Below, piece after piece: positions 1 through 7,481 of a DNA stretch of 13,557 nt (position 1 is its first letter; every line of letters starts with the position of its first letter). The notes beneath the pieces are model-generated. The model had not been told where the DNA came from. It worked only from the letters and a program-made list of their open reading frames with translations, and searched no databases. Position numbers and translations under genes: made by a program. Source of the stretch: JBASRP01 sp044866075 (GTDB taxonomy: Bacteria > Actinomycetota > AC-67); NCBI GenBank assembly GCA_044866075.1, contig JBIOTQ010000145.1, forward strand, positions 1 through 13,557, in the 5' to 3' direction.

Positions 1-443
1 AGGAAGCCACCGATCGCCTCCGGGATCGACGTGTGGATCTTCCAGCCGATGATCAATCCGGTGATCGACATCACAACGAGCGAGATCGAGTTGTTGACGA
101 TGTCGCTCGCCGTGCGTCCGATCAACAGGGCCGAGCGCGCCATCGGGAGCGAGCGAAATCGGTCGATGATGCCCTTCTGCATGTCGTCCGCTAGGCTTGC
201 GCCGGTGAACGTCGCGCCGAAGATCACCGTCTGACAGAAGATCCCGGCAACCAGGAACTCTCGGTAACTGAGCTTCTGCCCGACGTCGCCGATCGCGCTT
301 CCGAATATGTAGGCGAAAAGAAGCACGAACATGATCGGCGACATCGTCGTCCAGACGAGGACGTCGGGAAGGCGCCTGGTTTTCCTGAGATTGCGTCGCG
401 CGACGATCGCGCCGTCGGCGAGCGCGTAGGCGAGCTTGCTCAT
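1..443 (-). CDS. ABC-2 type (DrrB-like) transporter permease, 3' part cut by window edge
   Basis: This is the membrane subunit of a small-molecule or lipid exporter that pairs with the ATPase encoded immediately upstream. I translated 147 residues from the ATG at 443; the rest lies beyond base 1. Hydrophobic stretches are visible at about residues 36-51, 63-84 and 115-134. Between the second and third sits the segment DMQKGIIDRFRSLPMARSA (88-105), which is the cytoplasmic signature of the DrrB/ABC-2 permease family. The start ATG overlaps the ATPase stop codon as ATGA (440-443), and an AAGGAG-like site lies about 8 bases upstream (451-457) inside the ATPase gene, so the two are translationally coupled. 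The substrate cannot be read from the sequence; daunorubicin-type drug, antibiotic or lipid export are the usual roles of this family. Confidence 0.9.
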   Translation of the reverse strand, partial: MSKLAYALADGAIVARRNLRKTRRLPDVLVWTTMSPIMFVLLFAYIFGSAIGDVGQKLSYREFLVAGIFCQTVIFGATFTGASLADDMQKGIIDRFRSLPMARSALLIGRTASDIVNNSISLVVMSITGLIIGWKIHTSIPEAIGGF

Positions 444-1453
444 CGCGCTTTCTCCTTCGCTCGGGCCGCCTTGCCGTCGGAAGCAGGACCGTCATCTGCG
501 GGTTGCTCCTCTTCGGCCGCGTGGCCGGTGAGCGTGAGGAAAACGTCGTCGAGCGTCGGCCGCCGCAGCCCCAGGTCGAGGACGCGTACGCCGCGTGATT
601 GGAGCCGGGTCGTCACGTCCTTAAGCGCGTCGACGCCGGAGGCGACGGCGGCCGTGAGGTGGCGGGTCTCCTCGTCGACCTGGACGCCGTCGTCGCCGCA
701 GAGCTCGACCATCACCTGCTTAGCGACGTCGACATCCGACGCATCGCCCACCACGACCTCAACGCGCTCTCCTCCGACCTTGGTCTTGAGCTCGTCCGCG
801 GTTCCCTCCGCGATGATGCGGCCGCGGTCGATCACGACGATGTCGTCGGCCAAGCGTTCGGCTTCCTCCATGTATTGCGTGGTGAGCAGCAGCGTGCTTC
901 CGCTTCGCACGAGCTCGCGGATCGTCTCCCACATCGTCAGCCGGCTGCGGGGGTCGAGACCTGTGGTGGGCTCGTCGAGGAAGACGACGTCGGGCGAGGC
1001 GACGAGTGCCGCGGCGAGATCGAGGCGCCTCCGCATACCGCCCGAGTAGGTCTTCGCGATCCGGTGGGCCGCCTCGTTGAGATCGAACCTTTCCAAAAGC
1101 TCACGCGCACGCGCTTGCGCCTTCTTGTTCCCCAGGTGGTAGAGGTGCCCGACCATCTCGAGGTTCTCGTAGCCGCTGAGATATTCGTCGACCGCCGCGT
1201 TCTGTCCGGACAGGCCGATGCGCTCGCGGACTTTGTCGGGGTATTTCAGGAGGTCGATGCCGGCTACCTCGACCGAACCGGCGTCCGGCTCCAGCAATGT
1301 CGAGAGGATCCGGATCGCGGTCGTCTTCCCCGCGCCGTTCGGGCCCAGTAACCCCAGCACGGTTCCCTTGGGCACGACCAGATCGAGTCCGTCGAGGGCG
1401 GTCACCTTGCCGTAGCGTTTGACCAGCCCGGATGTGCGGATCATGTCCGTCAC
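440..1453 (-). CDS. DrrA-like ABC transporter ATP-binding protein
   Basis: This is the nucleotide-binding subunit of an ABC-2 exporter, 337 residues, acting at the inner face of the membrane with the adjacent permease. Walker A is GPNGAGKTT (37-45), the Q-loop glutamine is Q84, the ABC signature is YSGGMRRRLDLA (136-147) and Walker B is VVFLDEPTTGLD (156-167). The switch region reads TTQYMEEAERLAD; glutamine in place of the usual H-loop histidine is typical of the DrrA daunorubicin-resistance family. The C-terminal part (about 225-312) matches the accessory domain of that family, and the last 25 residues are a low-complexity acidic then basic tail. The start is GTG at 1453, chosen because GGAGG lies 6 bases upstream; the in-frame ATG three codons later would be too far from it. 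The cargo is unknown. Confidence 0.93.
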   Translation of the reverse strand: MTDMIRTSGLVKRYGKVTALDGLDLVVPKGTVLGLLGPNGAGKTTAIRILSTLLEPDAGSVEVAGIDLLKYPDKVRERIGLSGQNAAVDEYLSGYENLEMVGHLYHLGNKKAQARARELLERFDLNEAAHRIAKTYSGGMRRRLDLAAALVASPDVVFLDEPTTGLDPRSRLTMWETIRELVRSGSTLLLTTQYMEEAERLADDIVVIDRGRIIAEGTADELKTKVGGERVEVVVGDASDVDVAKQVMVELCGDDGVQVDEETRHLTAAVASGVDALKDVTTRLQSRGVRVLDLGLRRPTLDDVFLTLTGHAAEEEQPADDGPASDGKAARAKEKAR

Positions 1454-1459
1454 TGCACG

Positions 1460-1464
1460 CCTCC
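1460..1464 (-). promoter_or_regulatory. Shine-Dalgarno site fixing the GTG start of the ABC ATPase
   Basis: On the minus strand this reads GGAGG, six bases before GTG at 1453. It favours the GTG over the internal ATG at 1444, which would have a 15-base spacing. Confidence 0.7.
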
Positions 1465-1520
1465 AAGAGCGGATCGGCCGCCCGAGGATAGGACGGCCCT
1501 AGGACAAGAAACTAATCGGT

Positions 1521-2474
1521 TCACTCCATCCCAACGACCACTTTTCCCCTGGCATGTCCTTCTTCCAGGTACGCGATGGCCGCCGGGATCTCGGAGAACG
1601 GATAGCGCCGGTCGATCTGCGGACGCACCTTGCCGGACTCGATGAGCTCCGAGAGGATCTCCAGGTCCTCGGCGATGACGTGCGCCGATACCTGTGCGAT
1701 GTCCTTGCCACCGCGCAGCGAGACGCCCATGAGTATGGCGACGCTGGTGAAGCCGACGACCGCTGCTTTGCCACCTTCGGCAAGTGCGCGCCTCAGATCG
1801 GACACCGAGCGGTTCCCGATCGTGTCGAGGATGCGGTCGTACCGCGGCCCGGTGCGGGTGAAGTCGGTCGTCGTGTAGTCCACGACGTTCCCGGCGCCGA
1901 GCGAACGGACGAGGTCGATATTCCGGGTGCTGGTCACGCCCGTCACCTCCGCCCCGTACGACGTCGCGATCTGAACCGCGAAGGTGCCGATGCCGCCGGA
2001 TGCGCCGTTGATGAGTACCGTCTGTCCCGGCCGGATCTCCCCGTGATGGCGGAGGCCTTGCAGGGCGGTGACCGCCGCCATCGGAACCGCGGCGGCTTCC
2101 TCGAACGACAGGTTGGCCGGCTTCAACGACATGACGTCGACCGGCACCGAAACGTACTCGGCGAAGCCGCCGTTGCCGTGGTCCAGGAGGTTGGCGTAGA
2201 CCTCGTCGCCGTGCTTGAAGCGAGTGACGCCGCCGCCGACAGTCTCGACCCGTCCGGCGACGTCGCCCCCGAGGATCGGGTGTTTCGGCCGCGGAAAACC
2301 CAAGGTCGCTCGCGAGAAAAGCGGCTTGCCGCGCATGCAATGCCAGTCCGCCGGATTGACCGAAACAGCCAGGACCTTCACGAGGGCTTGATCGTCGGCC
2401 GGGGTGGGCTTTTCCACGTCCGTCAAGCGAAGCGCTTCGGGCGGCCCATACTTCTCGCCTACGAAAGCCTTCAA
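1521..2474 (-). CDS. Zinc-independent MDR-family NAD(P)-dependent oxidoreductase (quinone oxidoreductase/alcohol dehydrogenase-like)
   Basis: This is a cytoplasmic medium-chain dehydrogenase/reductase of 317 residues that probably reduces a carbonyl, enone or quinone with NAD(P)H. It has the N-terminal GroES-like fold (about 1-120) with GGDVAGRVETVGGGV (69-83), where zinc alcohol dehydrogenases carry GHE; the catalytic-zinc ligands and the structural-zinc cysteine cluster are absent. The Rossmann motif is NGASGGIGTFAVQIA (156-170), followed by STRNIDLVRSLGA, which binds the cofactor ribose/phosphate region in this subgroup. The open frame continues upstream to 2681, but that part lies inside the acetolactate synthase gene and looks unlike protein of this family. 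I therefore place the start at TTG 2474, which gives the usual MKAF opening; CTG at 2477 is an alternative and the ribosome site is weak. It follows the synthase by 28 bases, so co-transcription or coupling is likely. The natural substrate is unknown. Confidence 0.87.
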   Translation of the reverse strand: MKAFVGEKYGPPEALRLTDVEKPTPADDQALVKVLAVSVNPADWHCMRGKPLFSRATLGFPRPKHPILGGDVAGRVETVGGGVTRFKHGDEVYANLLDHGNGGFAEYVSVPVDVMSLKPANLSFEEAAAVPMAAVTALQGLRHHGEIRPGQTVLINGASGGIGTFAVQIATSYGAEVTGVTSTRNIDLVRSLGAGNVVDYTTTDFTRTGPRYDRILDTIGNRSVSDLRRALAEGGKAAVVGFTSVAILMGVSLRGGKDIAQVSAHVIAEDLEILSELIESGKVRPQIDRRYPFSEIPAAIAYLEEGHARGKVVVGME

Positions 2475-2502
2475 CAGACCGCCGTCGTTCGATGAGAACC
2501 GA

Positions 2503-4143
2503 TCATGTCGCGACCGTTTCCTGCCCGAGGCCTCCGACGATGGCAACGTCGGGCGAATAGTCGATCGGGATCGCGATGAGGGTCGGGCCGTTCGTTGCGA
2601 GCGCCTCCTCGAGGCACTTGCCGAAGTCGCCGGCGTTCTCGCAGCGCCACGCCGGGATCCCGAACGATGCCGCAAGGGCAACGAAATCCGGGTTCCCGAA
2701 ATCCACGCCGAACGTGCGCCCGAAACGGCGCCGCTGCTTCCAGGCGATCGAGCCGAAGGTGCCGTCCTCCCACACCACGCTGACGACCGCGGTCTGTAGC
2801 CGAACCGCCGTCTCGAGCTCCTGAGCGTTCATCACGAAGCCGCCGTCACCGCTCACGGCGACGACTTTGCGTTCGGGGAAGACGAGCTTCGCCGCGATCG
2901 CGGCGGGAAGGGCGAAGCCCATCGCGGCCAGGCCGTTCGAGATGAGCACGGTGTTGGGTTCGAACGCCGGGAACATGCGCCCGATCCAGAGCTTGTGGAG
3001 ACCGACGTCCGAGACGAGAATGTCCTCCCGTCCGAGCGCCCGGCGCAGCTCGTACAGAACCCTCGGCGGCTGAAGCGGGCTCTCCGGGTCGTCCTTCGCG
3101 CCCAGGAACCGCTCGCGAACGGCTTCCCTCAGGTTCTTCGATCCGCCCGCGCGGGGGGCTGGCGTGCACCGATCCGCGACGCGCGAGAGGTTGCCCGAGA
3201 TGTCGCCGACGAGCTCGACGACGGGGATGAAATGCTCGTCTATCTCGGCGGGCAAGGAGTCGATGCAGATGATCGTCTTGTCCTTCTGCGGATTCCAGTG
3301 GCGGGGCGCGTGTTCCACAAGGTCGTATCCGATCGTGATCACGACGTCCGCCTCGTCGAATCCGGCCATCTGGTAGTCGCCGGATTGCAGGCCGACGGCG
3401 CCGAGCGCGTTCGCGTCGTCCGGGTCCAACAGGCCCTTCCCCATGAACGTGGTCGCGACGGGGATACCGGTGATGCTCGCGAAGGCGCGCACCGCGTCGG
3501 CCGCCCGAGCGCGGACGGCTCCGTACCCGGCGAGAACGACCGGGTTCGACGCCTTCGCGACGAGTTCGACCGCGCGTGCGACATTAGCGGCGGACGCCTC
3601 GCCCTGGGCCGGTTCCGTTCGAACGAGCGGGGTGCCGTCGACCGATGTGCCCATGACGTCCTCGGGCAATTCGATGTGAGTCGAACCGGGCTTCTCCGTC
3701 TCGGCCAGCTTGAAGGCTTTGCGCACGACCTCCGGGATGATGGCGGGATCATTTATGCGCGCGTTCCATTTCGTGATCGGCCGCAGCAGCCCCAGCACGT
3801 CGATGTACTGATGAGACTCCTTGTGCATGCGCTCCAGATCTCCCTGGCCGGTGAGAGCGACGAGCGGGGCACGGTCGAGGAAAGCGTCGGCGACGCCGGT
3901 TACCAGATTCGTCGCCCCAGGCCCGAGCGTCGCGAGGCAAACGCCGGCGCGTCCGGTCAGGCGACCGTGCGTATCGGCCATGTACGCGGCGGCTTGTTCG
4001 TGACGGACGGGAACGAACGTGATCGAGGAGCGCGAGAGAGACTCGTTGATGTCGAGCGTCTCTTCGCCCGGCATACCGAAGACCCACTCGACGCCTTCGG
4101 CCTGGAGGCACGAGACAAGCAAGTCCGAGGCCTTCAGCGGCAA
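2503..4143 (-). CDS. Thiamine-diphosphate enzyme, acetolactate synthase large-subunit type (AlsS-like)
   Basis: This probably condenses two pyruvates to 2-acetolactate with loss of CO2, in the cytoplasm; 546 residues, full length for the family. The N-terminal ThDP-binding domain has GMPGEE (23-28), the ThDP-activating glutamate E49 in RHEQ, and LGPGATN. The central domain contains ITIGYDLVEHAPRHWNP, and the C-terminal domain has GDGGFVMNAQELETAVR from 432 and DFGNPDF. The GYD..E..P..WN and AVDFGN-like stretches resemble catabolic AlsS of Bacillus more than the biosynthetic IlvB enzymes. No IlvN regulatory subunit and no AlsD decarboxylase lie beside it. The metal-binding asparagine that normally follows GDG is glutamate (E459). 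The start is TTG 4143 with GAGAGG 7 bases upstream; CTG at 4137 is possible. A different ThDP reaction, such as a lyase or oxo-acid decarboxylase, cannot be excluded. Confidence 0.88.
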   Translation of the reverse strand: MPLKASDLLVSCLQAEGVEWVFGMPGEETLDINESLSRSSITFVPVRHEQAAAYMADTHGRLTGRAGVCLATLGPGATNLVTGVADAFLDRAPLVALTGQGDLERMHKESHQYIDVLGLLRPITKWNARINDPAIIPEVVRKAFKLAETEKPGSTHIELPEDVMGTSVDGTPLVRTEPAQGEASAANVARAVELVAKASNPVVLAGYGAVRARAADAVRAFASITGIPVATTFMGKGLLDPDDANALGAVGLQSGDYQMAGFDEADVVITIGYDLVEHAPRHWNPQKDKTIICIDSLPAEIDEHFIPVVELVGDISGNLSRVADRCTPAPRAGGSKNLREAVRERFLGAKDDPESPLQPPRVLYELRRALGREDILVSDVGLHKLWIGRMFPAFEPNTVLISNGLAAMGFALPAAIAAKLVFPERKVVAVSGDGGFVMNAQELETAVRLQTAVVSVVWEDGTFGSIAWKQRRRFGRTFGVDFGNPDFVALAASFGIPAWRCENAGDFGKCLEEALATNGPTLIAIPIDYSPDVAIVGGLGQETVAT

Positions 4144-4150
4144 CTCCTAT

Positions 4151-4156
4151 CCTCTC
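4151..4156 (-). promoter_or_regulatory. Shine-Dalgarno-like site for the TTG start of the ThDP enzyme
   Basis: On the minus strand this is GAGAGG, seven bases ahead of TTG 4143. A second purine run, AGGAG (4144-4148), abuts the TTG and would instead suit CTG 4137, so the exact start is uncertain by two codons. Confidence 0.5.
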
Positions 4157-4224
4157 GGCGGCTGATGCCAGTCTAGGACGGCACGGGCGGGTGTGATGAC
4201 GCATGCCGCGCTCCGGGAACACTC

Positions 4225-4243
4225 CAGCGCGCGTCGCGCGCTG
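4225..4243. repeat. 19-bp perfect inverted repeat, candidate operator
   Basis: The sequence is CAGCGCGCG-T-CGCGCGCTG: two nine-base arms that are exact reverse complements around one central T. It sits between the two divergent genes, 40 bases before the reductase ATG and about 80 bases before the synthase TTG. The single-base centre suits a dimeric DNA-binding protein better than an RNA hairpin. No regulator gene lies next to it in the window, and the arms are made of CG/GC steps that arise more easily by chance in GC-rich DNA. Confidence 0.5.
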
Positions 4244-4270
4244 CCAATGATGTTGGGTGTTGCCGAGCCG

Positions 4271-4275
4271 GGAGG
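4271..4275 (+). promoter_or_regulatory. Shine-Dalgarno site fixing the ATG start of the aldo/keto reductase
   Basis: GGAGG is followed by eight bases and ATG at 4284. It falls inside the longer open frame starting at GTG 4257, so the shorter protein is preferred. Confidence 0.7.
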
Positions 4276-4283
4276 ACCAGCGG

Positions 4284-5132
4284 ATGTCTGATCGGAGTTC
4301 CGTAGCTGCTGCAAGTGCCGGGATGATCGATCTCGGGAACGACCTCCGGGTCAACCGGATGGGGTTCGGAGCTATGCGCATCACCGGCCGGGGGATCTGG
4401 GGCGAGCCGAGTGATCGCGATGAGGCGAAGGCCGTTCTCCGTCGCGCGATCGACCTCGGCGTCAACTTCGTCGACACGGCCGACTCGTACGGCCCCGAGG
4501 TCAGCGAATCGATCATCGCGGAGGCGTTGTCTCCCTTCCCAGACGATCTCGTCATCGCGACGAAGGGAGGATTGGAGAGGCCCGGGCCGGGCCGTTGGAC
4601 GGCGAACGGACGTCCGGAGCATCTGCGAGCCGCATGCGAGAGTTCCCTCCGGCGTCTCGGCATCGATCGCATCCCCGTCTACCAGTTCCATGCGCCGGAC
4701 TCCGACGTGCCGTACGCCGAATCCATCGGCGCGCTCGTGGCGCTGAAGGAAGAAGGCAAGATCCGTCACATCGGCATCTCCAACGTGTCGGAGGAACATC
4801 TGCGCGAGGCGCAGCGGCTCACGCCGGTGGTTTCGATCCAGAACCGCTACAACGTGAGCGACCGCCGCTCCGAGAGCCTCGTCGATCTGTGTGAGCGGGA
4901 AGGCATCGCCTTCATCCCGTGGGCTCCGATCATCGACCTCGACGGCGCGGTGTCTCGGATCGCGGCACGGCACGAGGCCGACCCCCGTAAGGTTGCCCTC
5001 GCGTGGCTGCTCGCGCGTTCGCCGGCGATGCTTCCGATCCCGGGGACGTCATCGGTATCTCACTTGGAAGAGAACGTCGCCGCGGTCGCCCTCCGTCTCA
5101 CCGCCGAGGAGTTGCAGGACCTTCGGTCGTGA
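4284..5132 (+). CDS. Aldo/keto reductase family oxidoreductase
   Basis: This is a cytoplasmic NADPH-dependent carbonyl reductase of 282 residues with the (beta/alpha)8 barrel fold, slightly shorter than the usual 300-330. The catalytic tetrad is complete: D64 and Y69 in FVDTADSYG, K94 in VIATKGG and H136 in VYQFHAPD. Further family marks are GKIRHIGISN, VSIQNRYN (the cofactor-stacking region), FIPWAPI and the C-terminal cofactor segment PIPGTSSVSHLEENV. The sequence style is that of the broad YdbC/IolS-like group found in many actinobacteria, whose physiological substrates are mostly undefined. The start is ATG 4284 because of the GGAGG eight bases before it. It is transcribed away from the acetolactate synthase operon and is followed after 50 bases by the DinB-like gene, so the two plus-strand genes may share a transcript. 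Confidence 0.92.
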   Translation: MSDRSSVAAASAGMIDLGNDLRVNRMGFGAMRITGRGIWGEPSDRDEAKAVLRRAIDLGVNFVDTADSYGPEVSESIIAEALSPFPDDLVIATKGGLERPGPGRWTANGRPEHLRAACESSLRRLGIDRIPVYQFHAPDSDVPYAESIGALVALKEEGKIRHIGISNVSEEHLREAQRLTPVVSIQNRYNVSDRRSESLVDLCEREGIAFIPWAPIIDLDGAVSRIAARHEADPRKVALAWLLARSPAMLPIPGTSSVSHLEENVAAVALRLTAEELQDLRS

Positions 5133-5171
5133 TGTCAGGGTTCATCGTTCGGCCTACGCCGCGGTCGGAGC

Positions 5172-5178
5172 AAGGTGG
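5172..5178 (+). promoter_or_regulatory. Shine-Dalgarno-like site fixing the start of the DinB-like gene
   Basis: AAGGTGG precedes ATG 5183 by four bases (seven from AAGG). The competing in-frame ATG at 5132, which overlaps the previous stop as TGATG, has no comparable site. Confidence 0.55.
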
Positions 5179-5182
5179 CGGG

Positions 5183-5632
5183 ATGACGACAAGCTCCAAG
5201 AAGGAGATCCTCGCCCATGAGGCGTCGACGTGGTCGGAGGTGCACGGCCTCATCGACTCGTTGACCCCCGCGGAGGCCGGCAAGCCCGGCTACTACCGGG
5301 AGGGCTGGACTGCGAAGGACGCCCTCGGCCATATCGGAGCGTGGCTGGCCGAAGCCGGCATCGTCCTCGAGCAGATCAACGCAGGGACCTACCGGCTCGA
5401 TGAGATCGACGTCGAACCGATGAACGTGAGATTCCTCGACGCATTGAGGGACGTGCCGTACGACGACATCCGCGCGCACGCCTCGGCCGCACGCACGAGG
5501 ATGCTCCAGGCTCTGAGGGCCCTTCCCGAGGTGACCGACGAGGCACTCCGCTGGGTTCGCAAGTCGGGGCCGGATCACTACCGGGAGCACTTGCCTCGCC
5601 TGCGTGCATGGATCGACGAGCTGCGACGCTGA
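5183..5632 (+). CDS. DinB-superfamily (ClbS/maleylpyruvate-isomerase-N-like) protein
   Basis: This 149-residue protein is probably a four-helix bundle of the DinB/YfiT superfamily. The first helix pair leads to GWTAKDALGHIGAW (41-54), the recognisable W-x3-D-x3-H motif whose H50 is a metal ligand in the family; H132 and H136 near the C-terminus (DHYREHLPRL) are candidates for the remaining ligands. Relatives include bacillithiol/mycothiol-dependent S-transferases, maleylpyruvate isomerase N-domains and ClbS-type cyclopropane hydrolases, so a role in thiol-dependent detoxification is possible but unproven. The ATG at 5183 is chosen over the in-frame ATG at 5132 on the basis of the ribosome site. 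It ends only 17 bases from the stop of the convergent kinase gene, leaving no room for a separate terminator. The exact function is not recognised. Confidence 0.8.
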   Translation: MTTSSKKEILAHEASTWSEVHGLIDSLTPAEAGKPGYYREGWTAKDALGHIGAWLAEAGIVLEQINAGTYRLDEIDVEPMNVRFLDALRDVPYDDIRAHASAARTRMLQALRALPEVTDEALRWVRKSGPDHYREHLPRLRAWIDELRR

Positions 5633-5649
5633 CGACCGGACTCCAGGCC

Positions 5650-7440
5650 TCAGGACGGGGATTGCTCTCTGCCGGCAACTTCTTCGTCGGGAAGAACGGA
5701 AGCCTCTGCTCGCGTCAGACGTACCTTGAACCGGGTAACTCCTTCGTCGGGCTCGTACCAGATCCATCCGCCGAAGCTTTCGACCAACCGTCGGCAGATC
5801 GCGAGACCCAGCCCGGAGCCGACTGTGGCGTCTGTGTGGTCCCCTCGCGTGAATGGATCGAACACCCTGTCCACCAGGTCGGCCGCAACTCCCCCGCCGT
5901 TGTCGCAAACCGACATCACCACGTTTGCTTCAGCAGGCTGGGCCTCAACCCAGATCTCGGGTCCGCCATACTTGATGGCGTTCATCAGCAGGTTCGTCAG
6001 GACCTGCTCCAGCCGAGTGGAATCGGCGAGGACCATAAGCCCGCTTGGAACGCGCATCTCCAGTGCGCACTCTGCGGGACGCGAGCAAGCCCTCACGGCG
6101 GAGTCAACGGCCAGCGCAAGGTCGACCGGTTCGAGACCGACGTCTTGCAGACTGAACTCGGTTCCCGAGATATCAAGCAGACTGTTGGCCAGCGTGTTCA
6201 TGCGTTCTGTTTGTCGCTTCAATGCATGGAGACAGCTCTTGACCCGCTCCTCAGACATCTCCCCGTAATGCGCGAGAAGGACGTCCGGGACCCCGGCGAT
6301 GACCTGTAGCGGCGTGCGCAGCTCATGGGAGGCGTACGCGATGAATTCGGTTTTGGCCGCATCGAGCCGGCGAAGCTGGTCCTCGACCCTATTTCTCTCC
6401 ACCACGCGGCCGAGTTGATTCGCGACGGGGGTCGCGACCTCGAGCAAACTCTCGTCCGGTCCGGCCGCGTGGTTGGCGAAGAACTCAAGAACCCCGACCG
6501 ATTCGGCGCCGGCAAGGATCGGGAATGCGAAACACGCTCTCAGCCCCGACGCTTGCGCCACGTCGGCGCGCTTGAACGTCTGATCGGTCATCACATCACG
6601 CGTCCAGACCGGCCGGCCGCTGCTCAACGCCCTGCCGGCGGGTCCCGTATCATTCGACAGAAGCAGCGACTCGCTGGCCTTCACGAACGTGGAGAACCTG
6701 TCCGCGTCCTTGATGTGCCAGATCCCCGGCGATTTCAGGACATCCGACCGTCCCTCGACGACGAGATAGGCGTGCCCCACCGGCCAGCCGTTGTATGCGC
6801 AGATGCGATCGAGGGTCACCTGGATCGCCTCTTCGATCGTGCCGGCTTCGTTCGACGCTGTTGCGACGGCGGCGACGAGCTGAACGATAGATGACTTCCT
6901 TCGCAAGGCAGCCTCGATGAGCTTTCGTTCCGCGACCTCACCTTCGAGTTGACTCAGACGCTGGGCCAAGAGCTCACGCTGGCGTTTCAGGACGCTGTTC
7001 TTCTCGTGCAGATCGATGAAAAGCGCGATCTTTGCTCTCAGCAGCCAGGGATCGTACGGCTTCGAGATGTAGTCCACGGCTCCGGCGGAGTAGCCGCGCA
7101 TCGCGTGATGGGGCTCCCGACTGACCGCGGTCAAGAAGATGATCGGGACGTCTCGCGTCCTTTCCCGTTGCTTGATCCGCGTCGCCGTCTCGAAGCCGTT
7201 CATTCCGGGAAGGTGAACGTCCAGGAGTATGACCGCGAAATCCCCCTTCAGCAGCTGCTTGAGCGCTCCCTCGCCTGACGTCGCGGAAACCACGTCCACG
7301 TTCATCGGTTTCAGGATCGCCTCGAGCGCGAGGATGTTTTCCGGACGATCGTCCACGATCAAGATGCTGACGTTCGACGTCGCCGCGGACGATTGATCCT
7401 GAGCGGCGTCCTCCAGGGCGGCGGCTCCTCGGCCGTTCAA
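5650..7440 (-). CDS. Receiver-GAF-histidine kinase (soluble hybrid sensor kinase)
   Basis: This is a cytoplasmic phosphorelay protein of 596 residues with no membrane segment. Order of parts: receiver domain about 23-142 with acidic D30/D31, phospho-acceptor D74, T104 and K127; coiled coil about 143-182; GAF domain about 185-350; HisKA with H372 in YASHELRTPLQ; HATPase with the N-box LTNLLMNAIKYGG, G1 VCDNGGGV and G2 GSGLGLAICRRL; and an acidic tail. A receiver placed before a kinase can take phosphate from another kinase and so tune this kinase's output. It is the last gene of the three-gene signalling cluster, 41 bases after cheR. The start is TTG 7440, directly after an in-frame TAG, with AGAGG nine bases before it; a CTG at 7416 is possible. 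No DNA-binding output domain is present. Confidence 0.92.
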   Translation of the reverse strand: MNGRGAAALEDAAQDQSSAATSNVSILIVDDRPENILALEAILKPMNVDVVSATSGEGALKQLLKGDFAVILLDVHLPGMNGFETATRIKQRERTRDVPIIFLTAVSREPHHAMRGYSAGAVDYISKPYDPWLLRAKIALFIDLHEKNSVLKRQRELLAQRLSQLEGEVAERKLIEAALRRKSSIVQLVAAVATASNEAGTIEEAIQVTLDRICAYNGWPVGHAYLVVEGRSDVLKSPGIWHIKDADRFSTFVKASESLLLSNDTGPAGRALSSGRPVWTRDVMTDQTFKRADVAQASGLRACFAFPILAGAESVGVLEFFANHAAGPDESLLEVATPVANQLGRVVERNRVEDQLRRLDAAKTEFIAYASHELRTPLQVIAGVPDVLLAHYGEMSEERVKSCLHALKRQTERMNTLANSLLDISGTEFSLQDVGLEPVDLALAVDSAVRACSRPAECALEMRVPSGLMVLADSTRLEQVLTNLLMNAIKYGGPEIWVEAQPAEANVVMSVCDNGGGVAADLVDRVFDPFTRGDHTDATVGSGLGLAICRRLVESFGGWIWYEPDEGVTRFKVRLTRAEASVLPDEEVAGREQSPS

Positions 7441-7481
7441 CTAGGCCTGCCTCTCAGCGATCGCGGAACATGCCACGATCA

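Larger units (their letters stand above)
4144..4283. promoter_or_regulatory. Divergent intergenic (shared promoter) region
   Basis: These 140 bases separate the minus-strand synthase operon from the plus-strand aldo/keto reductase, so promoters for both directions should lie here or start very close by. I could not identify convincing -35/-10 pairs by eye. The clear internal structure is the palindrome at 4225-4243. A longer in-frame start for the reductase (GTG 4257) would shorten the region, but the ribosome site argues against it. Confidence 0.55.

Noticed and set aside
1475..1498. A terminator between the MDR gene and the ABC ATPase
   Set aside because: Only a five-base-pair stem (GGCCG/CGGCC) with a 13-base loop and no T-run; too weak to call, and the genes are likely co-transcribed.
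2475..2681. A 69-residue N-terminal extension of the MDR oxidoreductase
   Set aside because: It lies in the 3' end of the synthase gene in another frame and is Arg/Ser-rich low-complexity sequence. Family members begin at the MKAF-like segment that starts at TTG 2474.
2995..4176. A 393-codon plus-strand frame opposite the acetolactate synthase gene
   Set aside because: It is antisense to a well-supported ThDP enzyme gene, with Asp/Arg/Val-rich composition and no family resemblance.
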